Part shown: piece by piece, positions 7,009-14,850 of the stretch
Numbering within the stretch: position 1 is the stretch's first letter
How the letters are laid out: each line of letters opens with the position of its first letter
DNA from: JAISGQ01 sp045534445
Lineage (GTDB): Bacteria; Bacillota; Clostridia; Oscillospirales; Acutalibacteraceae
Assembly: GCA_045534445.1 (NCBI GenBank)
Contig: JAZSJQ010000067.1
Span: forward strand, 1 to 16,777
Length of the DNA stretch: 16,777 bases
Reading direction: 5' to 3'
Notes under the pieces: generated by a model
The model's input: the letters and a program-made list of their open reading frames with translations, nothing else
What the model was told of the DNA's origin: nothing
The model's database searches: none
Program-made: the position numbers and the translations under genes

Positions 7009-9411
7009 ATGAAAGAAAAAAAATTCAGCAACCGCGTGCTTTCTGCTGCGACACTTTCAGCAAAAGGAAAGATCGCACGCGCTTTAACAATATTTGCAAA
7101 GCTGCGAAAAAATGCAGACACACCTTACAAGACAGCTTTTCTTGATTATTATGAGGCAAAAAGCGAAATGCAGCATAATAATTTCGAAAAAGCAGCCGCA
7201 ATGCTCAATAGCTGTGCGGAATATTTTTACAGCTCAGACCACAGAAACATGGCGTGTACATCATATCTAATGCTCGGAAACGCTCTTGATTCCCTGAAAA
7301 AATATGACGAAGCCAGTCATGCATATCTCAAAGCAGAAACGCTCACCGAAAACTCGATGCTTCTCTGTGAAATCAAGACTCTTTGTGCTGAGGCTCGAAT
7401 GAAAAGTGACACTGTTTATGATACCGAGCTTTTTACCGAACCCTGCGAATTTATACAGCAGCTCATAAATGATGATAAACCTGTAAGCACCGAGCATTTC
7501 ATACGTTCCTGCCTGATTGCTGCTCAGGCAAGCTTTGCCGCAAACAAACTGCTTGAATGCGCTCAGTTCTGTCTGCTTGGTATGGAAGCATCTATCACAG
7601 AGAAAAAATACCAATCATCACCTTTTGCATTTGAATGCGTAGTTATTATCTGCAAGAGTGCTGTTTTGACATGGAATAATTCAATTATTGAAAGCACCGC
7701 AGACAGAGCCTGTAGTTTTATTCATGATAATTTTCCTGATGTACCCGACAGTCATTGGATAAGACTTCTGCATACACTGACTCTGATACGCAGAAATGAT
7801 AAGAAAAATGCACAGCTTGAATTATTATCTCTTGACCGCAAAGAACTGTCTGAACAAAACATTCTTTTCTTTGATTACTGCAGCGAGTTATGCAATAATA
7901 ATGTCTATAATCCTGACAATGCCTGCATACCCAAAGATAATATAGACGAACTGTTCTTGCTTGCAGAGTCAATTATCGACAGAGGTTTTACGGAGCTTGC
8001 TGCAGAAATTTACAAATACAGCCTCTCAATATATAGCGATCACCGCCCTCTTATACTTCGTCCGTTAGCTTCTCTTCTCTACAGGCTCGAAGAATACGAA
8101 GAAAGCGCGCAATATTACAGTGAGTTAATAACCGAAGATTCTGACAGTATACTTCACCGCGCATATGCATTGGCAAGCCATCGTTCATACGACAGCGAGA
8201 CTGCACAGCAGCAAATGCACAGGTATGTCGAAACATCAAAGGACAGGGAATCCGCCCTGACTATGGCTGCTCTTCTTTCAATGGATGAAGGTTTCTCACC
8301 GGAATTCAGTGCATCGCTGTACGAACAGCTTACAGATCTTCTTGAGCAGGATAAAGCATTCACGCAGGAAATCGTCGATGCCTATAACCGACTCGGCATC
8401 TGCTTATACAGAAGCGGCGCACCTCTCGAAACAGAAATGAATGCATTCAAAAAAGCGATTTCCCATGCCGAAGCCTGCGAAACCGCTCGTAATACAAATA
8501 TTCATGCTGTTATAATCTGCAATCTTGCCGAATGCTATATGCGCGACGGCAAAGTTGACCTTTGCTATGATACATTCAAGCGTGCAGATGCCATTTTTTC
8601 AGCGCTTGATGACCTTGACCTTATCCAATATTCCACCTGTCTCAAATTCATCGCAGATATTCTTATTACCCGCGATGATAAAGAAGGTGCTGTTGAGATT
8701 CTTAAAAAGGCCATAAATCTGCTGGAACCTCATGCCGATGACGACCCTTCCGTTGCGCGCCAGCTTTCTCTATGCAGAAACGCTCTCGGTACAGTTTATT
8801 TCAAGCTTGGTAAACCTGAGCTTGAAATACCTGAGCTCACAAAAGCTATTGACCTTGTCCGTGAAAACCCGATTGACAATTCTTCTCTGGCTCTTCTTTA
8901 CTCAAACCGCGGTGAAGCCTATGAACGGATCGGCAAATATGATTGCATGGCAGAAGATTATGCGATATCACTCTCCTTGAGCGAATCTGACAATGAATCC
9001 GACAGCGAAAATCAGATTTCGAAGGCCGCAAAATGGCTATCTATCGGAAGATACCGTGAAGACTCCATGCTTCATGACAAAGCCATCTCCGCTTATAAAA
9101 CCGCGCTTGATCTTCTTAGCTCTCTTACTTCATCAGATGAGCCTGAAGCAAAAGAGCTTGCCGCTTTTGCATATTACCAGCTGGGAAATGCCTATTGCCA
9201 TCATAGTATCAAGAATTTCAGCGCCGGTTTGGCTGCTTATACCCGTTCATTGAATATTCTTGAAAGTCTCCCCTCCTGCCCTTCTTCAAAAATGCATCTT
9301 GCATCAACTTACGATGCAAGAGCATCCTTTTATGAAGTCTTTGGCGAACATTCACTTGCCGTTGCGGACTACAAACGAGCAGAAGAACTGCGTGCCGACA
9401 TTCTTTCCTGA
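7009..9411 (+). CDS. Large tetratricopeptide-repeat protein
   Basis: This 800-residue protein has no signal peptide, membrane segment or catalytic domain that I can see. It is built almost entirely of helix-turn-helix TPR-like repeats. Clear ones lie near residues 45-110, 345-375, 457-490, 500-530, 545-575, 587-615, 626-655, 718-750 and 763-795, with signatures such as ALGTVYFKLGKPE, NRGEAYERIGKYD and YQLGNAYCHH. The middle (about 120-330) is helical but poorly matching. TPR scaffolds bind partner proteins or peptides; no partner is evident. The start is ATG 7009 with AGGTGG five bases upstream; a GTG at 7000 overlaps that site and is less likely. It is a single gene, divergent from the GH3 operon and ended by the hairpin at 9433-9474. 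Confidence 0.88.
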   Translation: MKEKKFSNRVLSAATLSAKGKIARALTIFAKLRKNADTPYKTAFLDYYEAKSEMQHNNFEKAAAMLNSCAEYFYSSDHRNMACTSYLMLGNALDSLKKYDEASHAYLKAETLTENSMLLCEIKTLCAEARMKSDTVYDTELFTEPCEFIQQLINDDKPVSTEHFIRSCLIAAQASFAANKLLECAQFCLLGMEASITEKKYQSSPFAFECVVIICKSAVLTWNNSIIESTADRACSFIHDNFPDVPDSHWIRLLHTLTLIRRNDKKNAQLELLSLDRKELSEQNILFFDYCSELCNNNVYNPDNACIPKDNIDELFLLAESIIDRGFTELAAEIYKYSLSIYSDHRPLILRPLASLLYRLEEYEESAQYYSELITEDSDSILHRAYALASHRSYDSETAQQQMHRYVETSKDRESALTMAALLSMDEGFSPEFSASLYEQLTDLLEQDKAFTQEIVDAYNRLGICLYRSGAPLETEMNAFKKAISHAEACETARNTNIHAVIICNLAECYMRDGKVDLCYDTFKRADAIFSALDDLDLIQYSTCLKFIADILITRDDKEGAVEILKKAINLLEPHADDDPSVARQLSLCRNALGTVYFKLGKPELEIPELTKAIDLVRENPIDNSSLALLYSNRGEAYERIGKYDCMAEDYAISLSLSESDNESDSENQISKAAKWLSIGRYREDSMLHDKAISAYKTALDLLSSLTSSDEPEAKELAAFAYYQLGNAYCHHSIKNFSAGLAAYTRSLNILESLPSCPSSKMHLASTYDARASFYEVFGEHSLAVADYKRAEELRADILS

Positions 9412-9416
9412 CAAAA

Positions 9417-9677
9417 CTAATATAACTTACTCAAAGCGGCGCACACCCACAGCATCAGGTGTGCAGCCGCTTTTGTTTCAGGGGACAGAAATGTTATGGC
9501 ATTATCTGATATTTCACTTATCATCATTATTCTGTCATAATCAATAACTATTGCATTTTCCTGCTTCCCTTCCGCTGCTCTTCCTTCCTTTGTTACCATG
9601 AAAATCCCAAAAACAAAAGAAAACAATATAAGCGTAATTATTGCCGACAACAGAAAACTTTTAAACGATCTTGACAT
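9417..9677 (-). CDS. Small single-pass membrane protein at the end of the spoIIP operon
   Basis: This 86-residue protein has one N-terminal membrane segment (about residues 7-27) after a short basic stretch, then about 55 residues probably outside the membrane. I do not recognise it. Its ATG lies two bases after the spoIIP stop codon, and its ribosome binding site (GGGGGAA) is inside the last codons of spoIIP, which indicates translational coupling. Its last codons run through the terminator hairpin of the convergent TPR gene, so its C-terminal residues (CAALSKLY) may not be under protein-level selection. A role alongside SpoIIP in the septum is suggested only by position. Confidence 0.68.
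   Translation of the reverse strand: MSRSFKSFLLSAIITLILFSFVFGIFMVTKEGRAAEGKQENAIVIDYDRIMMISEISDNAITFLSPETKAAAHLMLWVCAALSKLY
9433..9478 (+). terminator. Terminator of the TPR gene, inside the convergent small ORF
   Basis: AAAGCGGC-GCACACC (9433-9447) pairs with GGTGTGC-A-GCCGCTTT (9458-9473), a 15-bp stem with one bulged A and a 10-base loop, followed by TGTTT. It begins 21 bases after the TPR stop codon. Confidence 0.85.
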
Positions 9678-9679
9678 TC

Positions 9680-10786
9680 TTATTCCCCCTTTATGTATTC
9701 CGAAAGAACTGCCGACAGTGATTTCGATACCAGCAAAGCTGTATACTGCGCCTCCTCAAGGGTGTTTACTTCTGTACCTATTTCAATAAGCAGGGAGTTA
9801 TGTGTCATGTGCATATTATACCTGAACGGAGCAAAATAAAGGGGTCTCGCAAGTCCCGGCCAATCTTCTGTAAGCTGTTTCTGCAGTCTTACCGCCATTC
9901 TGAGATTATATTCCCAATCCGGAAAATTAAGATCACCCTCATCATCACATCCACTGATTATCATTACCTGTGCTGCTTTTTTGCCTTCGATCATAGCAGT
10001 GGGTTTTACCTTAGTCCCGTCAGTTCTTGTAATCGAATCGCGGTGTACATCAATTACCATTTTTATGGTCGGATATTTTTCGAGATACTCGCTTATAGTT
10101 TCCTTTGCTCTTGTATATGCTCCGTTGTATTTTGGATAATCGTGCTTTACTGTTACATGAAGAGTCTTTATTCCTGATTTGTTCAATTCTTCCGATATTA
10201 TTGCGCCTAAGGATGTTATATTTTTATTCCCGTCCGTTGATCTCCATTCCGTGTCTGTGTCATACCAGCTTCTGTCCTCTGCCGCATAGCTTTCAGTTGT
10301 GTGAGTATGAATTACAAGAACCTGATAACCCCCATCTTTCTCTATTTCACAGTCGGGTTTCCGACTGAGCATTTCCTTTATATTAATACTGTGATTCTTG
10401 TTCGTATTCTTAACATTGATTTTTCCGTAGCTTACAGTACCTTTAATGAGCTGTTCTTCACTTACCTTTTTTATATTTTCTCCTGTTGGCACTGTGGTTG
10501 TAGTTGTTGAAGTCACTGTAGTCACTGCTGTTGAAGCAGATGTGGTTGTCGTTGTTTCAATTGTGGTTGTTGTCTCTGCATTGGAAGAAAATGTAATGAT
10601 ATTTTCTTCCTTTTCCGCAGGTATCACGCTTTTCGCAGAAAGCACGGTCATATTCTCTATCAGAATTATCAGACCGTCATCCCTTATTATGATGTCTCCC
10701 GCCTTGATCACTATCGCAATCACAGCACAGGTTATTGCAGTACGCCATACTAACGAGATTATTTTCCGCCCTTTTTCAAACTTCAT
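9680..10786 (-). CDS. spoIIP: Stage II sporulation protein P
   Basis: This 368-residue protein has one N-terminal membrane segment (about 9-29), a very Thr-rich linker (about 70-101) and a SpoIIP amidase/endopeptidase domain. Motifs include VIHTHTTESY (159-168), DVHRDS (246-251) and LLIEIGTEVNTLEEA (332-346), which supply the zinc-binding and catalytic residues. SpoIIP cuts peptidoglycan stems with SpoIID during septal thinning and engulfment. An ATG at 10801 lies just before the ribosome binding site CGGAGGTG; the true start is ATG 10786, five bases beyond that site. It follows gpr by 49 bases, the order also seen in Bacillus, and is coupled to the small gene after it. Confidence 0.95.
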   Translation of the reverse strand: MKFEKGRKIISLVWRTAITCAVIAIVIKAGDIIIRDDGLIILIENMTVLSAKSVIPAEKEENIITFSSNAETTTTIETTTTTSASTAVTTVTSTTTTTVPTGENIKKVSEEQLIKGTVSYGKINVKNTNKNHSINIKEMLSRKPDCEIEKDGGYQVLVIHTHTTESYAAEDRSWYDTDTEWRSTDGNKNITSLGAIISEELNKSGIKTLHVTVKHDYPKYNGAYTRAKETISEYLEKYPTIKMVIDVHRDSITRTDGTKVKPTAMIEGKKAAQVMIISGCDDEGDLNFPDWEYNLRMAVRLQKQLTEDWPGLARPLYFAPFRYNMHMTHNSLLIEIGTEVNTLEEAQYTALLVSKSLSAVLSEYIKGE

Positions 10787-10835
10787 ATTACACCTCCGCA
10801 TTCTTTTATCAAATTCTATGCAGAGGAATCACCAA

Positions 10836-11720
10836 CTATACCGCATCCGAAAGTTCCCATGGGTCATAATCAGGATGCATTGCCATATTTATTGACAGTG
10901 ACAGAAGCTTAGATGCCCGATCTATAACAAGGTCTATTTCTCTTGGAGTTACAAACATCTGAACCCTGTTAATTGCATCACTTTGTGTAAGAGACGCAAT
11001 GCTCTCTTCAGATATTCCTGATGCTTCAGCTGACTCCATCACTAACGAAACAGCATCAACAACAGTGGGGACCCCTATTGCAATGACAGGTACCCCCATG
11101 CTTTTTTTGTTTATGCCCGGACGGTTATTTCCCACACCTGCCCCCGGGGAGATTCCGGTATCACATATCTGTATTGTGCAGCCAAGCCTTGATGAACCAC
11201 GCGCTGCCAGTGCATCAACTGCAACTATCGCTGACGGTTTTATTTTATCTGTCAGCGAATAAATTATTTCTGATACCTCAATTCCCGTCTGTCCCAGCAC
11301 TCCGGGTGCAAGCACCGCAACCGATCTCAGTTTTTCCAGTCCGGCAATGCGCTCAAACTCACCGCTGATATGCCTCGTTGCAAGGACACCTTTTGCTGTC
11401 ATAGGGCCAAGTGCATCAGGGGTTATCGCTGTATTCCCAAGCCCGACAACAAGAACTGTCCCTTTTGGTGGTATCATTTTCGAAAACTCATCTGCCAGTA
11501 TTTTAACATTTTCACTGCCGCACACCGTATTATCGCTGAGCTTCGGCAGTGTTACGGTTACATAATGACCTATAGGCTTTCCTGTGAGTTCCTCGCCATA
11601 TCTGTCCTTTATATACACTCTGTCTATTTTCAGCATACCCTTTTCTTCACAGATATGTTCTATTCCTTCTGACTGTTCATTTTCTGTTACTTCAAGAGCA
11701 AGGTCGGTTCTGCACTGCAT
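10836..11720 (-). CDS. gpr: Germination protease GPR
   Basis: This 294-residue protein matches the protease that degrades small acid-soluble spore proteins at germination. Conserved blocks are RTDLA (residues 4-8), VGLGN (92-96), TPDALGP (100-106), LAPGVLGQTGIE (137-148), DALAAR (169-174), DTGISPG (187-193) and GVPVIAIGVPTVVDAV (209-224). It is noticeably shorter than the Bacillus enzyme, mostly because a segment between the last block and MFVTPREID is missing. The N-terminal propeptide is almost absent, with RTDLA starting at residue 4. The start is ATG 11720; a GTG at 11727-11729 sits too close to GGAAGGA. It is probably the first gene of gpr-spoIIP-small ORF, since a terminator separates it from the deacetylase gene. 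Confidence 0.94.
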   Translation of the reverse strand: MQCRTDLALEVTENEQSEGIEHICEEKGMLKIDRVYIKDRYGEELTGKPIGHYVTVTLPKLSDNTVCGSENVKILADEFSKMIPPKGTVLVVGLGNTAITPDALGPMTAKGVLATRHISGEFERIAGLEKLRSVAVLAPGVLGQTGIEVSEIIYSLTDKIKPSAIVAVDALAARGSSRLGCTIQICDTGISPGAGVGNNRPGINKKSMGVPVIAIGVPTVVDAVSLVMESAEASGISEESIASLTQSDAINRVQMFVTPREIDLVIDRASKLLSLSINMAMHPDYDPWELSDAV

Positions 11721-11768
11721 ATATTCCACTTCCTTCCAATGACATTCTCCCCTTTTATTTGGGTTATA

Positions 11769-11801
11769 TGCAAAAACGTCGGATCAAAAGATCCGACGTT
11801 T
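11769..11801 (-). terminator. Terminator of the deacetylase gene
   Basis: A 12-bp perfect stem (11774-11785 with 11790-11801) has a 4-base loop and, on the minus strand, runs into TTTTTG. It begins right after the deacetylase stop codon and insulates gpr from it. Confidence 0.9.
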
Positions 11802-12737
11802 CTATTTATGCTGTATTGGCGGTGTGGATTCTGTTATGGGCAGAATTATATAGCCTTCTGAAAGCAGAAATTCAATGATCTCCGGCAATGCTTCAACCGT
11901 AGTCTGCTTGCTTGCACCTGTATCATGCATAAGAATATCAATAACATTCTTATCCTTGGAATACTTTTTGATATTATCTATAAGCTTTTCTGCGGGAACA
12001 TTTTTCCCCGATGCATCACCGCTGTCCACATTCCAGTCATGATAGATGTATCCTTTTTCTGTTACAGATACTTTTAGTCTTTTCATCAGCCCTTTGCAGT
12101 ACTTCCTATGTACTGTATTGCTTGAACCGCCGGGAAACCTTATGATTTTTGACCGTACTCCCGTGATATTATATACCTTATCATCGATTTTACGCAGATC
12201 CTCAAAATATGCGTTCTCACTTTTATAAATCTTTGAATATGTATGGCTATAGGCATGAAGTGCAATCGTATGTCCTCGTTCAACTATCATACGATATTTG
12301 CTGTCCATATTTTTTTTGCTGATAACAAAGAATGTTGCCTTAACTCCATACCTGTCAAGTATATCAAGGATCTCTTCGGTATTCTCAGACGGGCCATCAT
12401 CAAATGTAAGATATGCAACCTTTCCTTCAGGCAGTTTGCTTGTCTGCGACGGTTTTCCTGTTTCTGTTGCCGTAGTTGTTTCCGGCGTCTTTGTTGCAGG
12501 TACCGTTGTCGTCTCTGAAGTGGTTTCAATCGTAGTCTGTGACACAGTTTTTGTTGTTTCCGACATTGTTTTTGATGTGTTATTCGCAGTACTTGCAGAT
12601 TGAGACTCGTCTGCATAAACACCTGTCATAACCGCCGATGTATCCTCTTTAAGCGAATATGCAACCATAAAAACCATGCAAACAACCGCAAAAGCCATTA
12701 TTACAAGCAGCATAGGCTCATTTTTCTTTTTATTCAT
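11802..12737 (-). CDS. Membrane-anchored polysaccharide deacetylase (CE4/NodB domain)
   Basis: This 311-residue protein has an N-terminal membrane segment (about 9-28), a Ser/Thr-rich linker (about 48-100) and a NodB-type deacetylase domain. All five CE4 motifs are present: TFDDGP (111-116), HAYSH (161-165, metal ligands), RFPGGSS (200-206), DWNVDSGD (234-241) and LMHDT (269-273, catalytic His). Such enzymes remove acetyl groups from N-acetyl sugars of peptidoglycan or from xylan or chitin. The substrate cannot be decided here, but membrane anchoring and neighbouring sporulation genes favour peptidoglycan, perhaps spore cortex. GGGTGG lies about eight bases before the ATG. Confidence 0.92.
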   Translation of the reverse strand: MNKKKNEPMLLVIMAFAVVCMVFMVAYSLKEDTSAVMTGVYADESQSASTANNTSKTMSETTKTVSQTTIETTSETTTVPATKTPETTTATETGKPSQTSKLPEGKVAYLTFDDGPSENTEEILDILDRYGVKATFFVISKKNMDSKYRMIVERGHTIALHAYSHTYSKIYKSENAYFEDLRKIDDKVYNITGVRSKIIRFPGGSSNTVHRKYCKGLMKRLKVSVTEKGYIYHDWNVDSGDASGKNVPAEKLIDNIKKYSKDKNVIDILMHDTGASKQTTVEALPEIIEFLLSEGYIILPITESTPPIQHK

Positions 12738-12764
12738 ATTCTTTCCACCCTTTTCTATAATACA

Positions 12765-12793
12765 ATTTTACATAATTCCATCACACAATTCAA
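12765..12793 (-). promoter_or_regulatory. Probable promoter of the deacetylase gene
   Basis: On the minus strand, TTGAAT (12793-12788), 17 bases and TAAAAT (12770-12765) precede the ATG at 12737. This suggests vegetative rather than solely sporulation-specific expression. Confidence 0.55.
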
Positions 12794-12817
12794 GTTCCAG
12801 TATCGTAACATTTTAGT

Positions 12818-12830
12818 TAACAAGTTGTTA
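12818..12830. repeat. Short palindrome between divergent promoters
   Basis: TAACAA-G-TTGTTA is a 13-base palindrome with a single central base. It lies between the promoters of the deacetylase (minus) and the small membrane protein (plus), where an operator would be expected. It is short and could be chance in AT-rich DNA. Confidence 0.35.
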
Positions 12831-12851
12831 TAGAAATTATTTTAAAATGGA

Positions 12852-12880
12852 TTGACATAATTAATTTTATATATTAAAAT
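12852..12880 (+). promoter_or_regulatory. Near-consensus promoter of the small membrane protein
   Basis: TTGACA (12852-12857), a 17-base spacer and TAAAAT (12875-12880) give a strong vegetative promoter. Transcription should start near 12887, about 30 bases before the start codon. Confidence 0.78.
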
Positions 12881-12916
12881 ATAAACAAAGTATTAACACA
12901 AGAAAGGGGAATTTCC

Positions 12917-13222
12917 TTGAATATGCTTTCACTTAATCTTTTAAGCTTTATGTCTGAGCCGCAGGCTGCACCTGCTCAGGAAGCCTCTCCTCTGTCCGGT
13001 ATCGTTACAATCCTCGTAGCTGTAATAGTCGGCTTTTTTGCGCTTAAGATACTGAAGCATACAGCAAAGACTGTTTTTGTAATCGCAGTTGTAATCGCAG
13101 GTGTACTGCTTCTTACAGGTATTATCGATTTTGCTATGATAAAATCCGCAGGCTATACTATCTGGGACTGGCTCCTCAAAACTGACCTCTATCAGGAAAT
13201 AACCAATAAAATAGGCAGATAA
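12917..13222 (+). CDS. Small membrane protein with two predicted helices
   Basis: This 101-residue protein has two hydrophobic segments (about residues 29-50 and 55-76) separated by a short basic turn (LKHTAK), an Ala/Pro/Gln-containing N-terminal stretch and a polar C-terminal tail. I do not recognise the family. The start is TTG at 12917 with AAAGGGG seven bases upstream; the ATG at 12923 is 13 bases from that site and less likely. It is a single-gene unit with its own strong promoter and terminator, so it is probably a real and expressed gene. Confidence 0.8.
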   Translation: MNMLSLNLLSFMSEPQAAPAQEASPLSGIVTILVAVIVGFFALKILKHTAKTVFVIAVVIAGVLLLTGIIDFAMIKSAGYTIWDWLLKTDLYQEITNKIGR

Positions 13223-13224
13223 GT

Positions 13225-13256
13225 AAAACAGCCGCTCATAAAAGCGGCTGTTTTTT
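13225..13256. terminator. Bidirectional terminator between convergent genes
   Basis: A 12-bp stem (13225-13236 with 13243-13254) with a 6-base loop runs into six Ts on the plus strand and AT-rich sequence ending in TTTT on the minus strand. It serves the small membrane protein and probably the ABC-F gene, whose stop codon at 13257-13255 overlaps the T tract. Confidence 0.9.
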
Positions 13257-14745
13257 ATAATAGCTCCACTGTTTTAGTTGCTATATTTTCGCAAAATTTT
13301 TCATCGTGTTCAATAAATAATAATGTTGGACTATATTCTCTGAGAAGATCTTCTATCTGGATTCTTGAAATAACATCAATATAATTCAGCGGTTCGTCCC
13401 ATATATAAAGATGAGCCTTCTCACTGAGGCTTGCGGCTATAAGCACTTTTTTCTTCTGTCCTGCCGAAAACTCTTCCATTCTTTTGTCAAACTGAGTCCT
13501 TGCAAAGCCAAGTTTTCTGAGTATCGCCTTGAAGAGACTTTCATCAATGTCTCTCTCCCTGACAAAATCTTTAAGATCGCCATTCAGGAAAGAGGCGTTC
13601 TGCGGCACATAGGAAATTTTTATGCCGTTTGCAACGTTAACGGTTCCGCTGTATTCTATATCCTGACCGGTTATAAGCTTTACTATGCTGGATTTTCCGC
13701 AGCCGTTGCTGCCTTTCAAAGCTACCCTCTCACCGTTGCTCACCGAAAACGTTACGCCGCTGCACACTGTTCTTTCGCCATAACGTATGGACAAATCGCA
13801 GATATTTACAAGATATTTTGCGTGGTGAGTAAGCTGTGAGATTTTAAGAGAGTCTGATTGCTCAAGATTTTTAAGCAGCTTTGACTTCTCTTCGATCTCT
13901 TCATTCTGCCTGCGCTCTATATTCTTTCTTCTCTGCTGCATAGCTTTTGACTTTGCGCCGATGTACGCTCTTCGGCTGATGGATTTTTCCACCTTTGGAC
14001 CCACTGCCCCGATTTTTGATGCTTCGATGCTGTCGGCTTTTTCCCTTGTCTGACGGGCTGATTCCCGAAGTCGTTTTATATCCTTTTTTAAACGCTCGTT
14101 TTCATTAAGCTCGTGTTGATCTTCTCGCTGCTTATTTTCCCACCACGACGAGAAATTGCCGGACTGCACATCGATGTTTGCTCTGTTGATCGACAGCACA
14201 TGATCGACACAGGAATCAAGCAGCGTTCGGTCGTGAGACACAAGTATATATCCCTTTTTACCCGACAGATACTGCCCTAACAGCCTTCTTCCCAAAGTGT
14301 CAAGATGATTTGTAGGTTCATCGATAAGCAGGAAGCTGTTCTCTTTCAGAAACAATGATGCCAACAGCACCTTTGTCTGCTCACCGTTTGACAGAGTATT
14401 GAAAGGTCTGTACAGTACATCTTCGTCCACATCAAGCAGATTAAGCTCTTTTTTGATCCTCCAGTACTCAATGTCTTCAGAAATTTCGTAGAAAATATCT
14501 ATCGTATTCTGCGTTTCATCCTTGACTCTGTAAGGGAAGTACTCAAAATCAACCGATGCCGTGATTCTTCCTTCGTATTTATGCTCACCGAGCAACAATT
14601 TCATAAAGGTGGTCTTTCCTCTTCCGTTTCGCCCGATAAATCCAAGCTTCCAGTCTGTATCTATCCTGAAAGAAGCATTCTCAAATATATTGTCATAGCT
14701 GCCTTCATAGGCAAATGTAAGATTATTTACTTCGATCAAAGCCAT
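13255..14745 (-). CDS. Lsa-type ABC-F ribosomal protection protein
   Basis: This 496-residue protein has two ATP-binding cassettes and no membrane segments. The first has GRNGRGKT (38-45), LSNGEQ (118-123) and IDEPTNHLD (141-149); the second has GSNGCGKS (345-352), FSAGQKKK (426-433) and WDEPLNYID (449-457). Between them lies a charged helical linker (about 205-300) that in this family reaches into the ribosomal P site. The opening (IDTDWKLGFIGRNGRGKTT) and the WDEPLNYIDVISRIQIE segment are typical of the Lsa/Vga branch, which displaces lincosamides, pleuromutilins and streptogramin A from the ribosome. Actual resistance depends on the linker tip and is not shown here. AGGGAG precedes the ATG by nine bases. 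A long leader with a terminator hairpin and upstream ORFs suggests drug-responsive control. Confidence 0.9.
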   Translation of the reverse strand: MALIEVNNLTFAYEGSYDNIFENASFRIDTDWKLGFIGRNGRGKTTFMKLLLGEHKYEGRITASVDFEYFPYRVKDETQNTIDIFYEISEDIEYWRIKKELNLLDVDEDVLYRPFNTLSNGEQTKVLLASLFLKENSFLLIDEPTNHLDTLGRRLLGQYLSGKKGYILVSHDRTLLDSCVDHVLSINRANIDVQSGNFSSWWENKQREDQHELNENERLKKDIKRLRESARQTREKADSIEASKIGAVGPKVEKSISRRAYIGAKSKAMQQRRKNIERRQNEEIEEKSKLLKNLEQSDSLKISQLTHHAKYLVNICDLSIRYGERTVCSGVTFSVSNGERVALKGSNGCGKSSIVKLITGQDIEYSGTVNVANGIKISYVPQNASFLNGDLKDFVRERDIDESLFKAILRKLGFARTQFDKRMEEFSAGQKKKVLIAASLSEKAHLYIWDEPLNYIDVISRIQIEDLLREYSPTLLFIEHDEKFCENIATKTVELL

Positions 14746-14760
14746 AAATTATCACTCCCT

Positions 14761-14802
14761 GAATAAAATAACACCGCAGGAAGACATACCATTCCTGCGG
14801 TG
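14761..14802 (-). terminator. Putative attenuator hairpin before the ABC-F gene
   Basis: On the minus strand, CACCGCAGGAA (14802-14792) pairs with TTCCTGCGGTG (14782-14772), an 11-bp perfect stem with a 9-base loop, followed by TTATTTTATT. It ends about one base before the ABC-F ribosome binding site, 26 bases from the start codon, and lies downstream of the gene's own promoter. A terminator there would end the ABC-F transcript before the gene. Confidence 0.75.
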
Positions 14803-14850
14803 ACGTATTTTATCGGGTAAAATAAAACAAGTCGGCAAAAACGGCAAATC

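Noticed and set aside
10446..10895. A 149-codon plus-strand ORF rich in Val, opposite spoIIP
   Set aside because: It is the antisense reading of the Thr-rich linker (ACN codons read as GTN on the other strand). SpoIIP's conserved motifs fix the real strand.
11721..11773. Possible sigma-G promoter before gpr
   Set aside because: A GCATA -35-like element is present near the terminator tail, but no CATNNTA-like -10 lies at suitable spacing.
14772..14802. Hairpin as the terminator of the carboxyltransferase operon
   Set aside because: That operon already has a good terminator at 15005-15037, and the consensus promoter at 14976-15003 lies between, so the hairpin is more likely part of the ABC-F leader.
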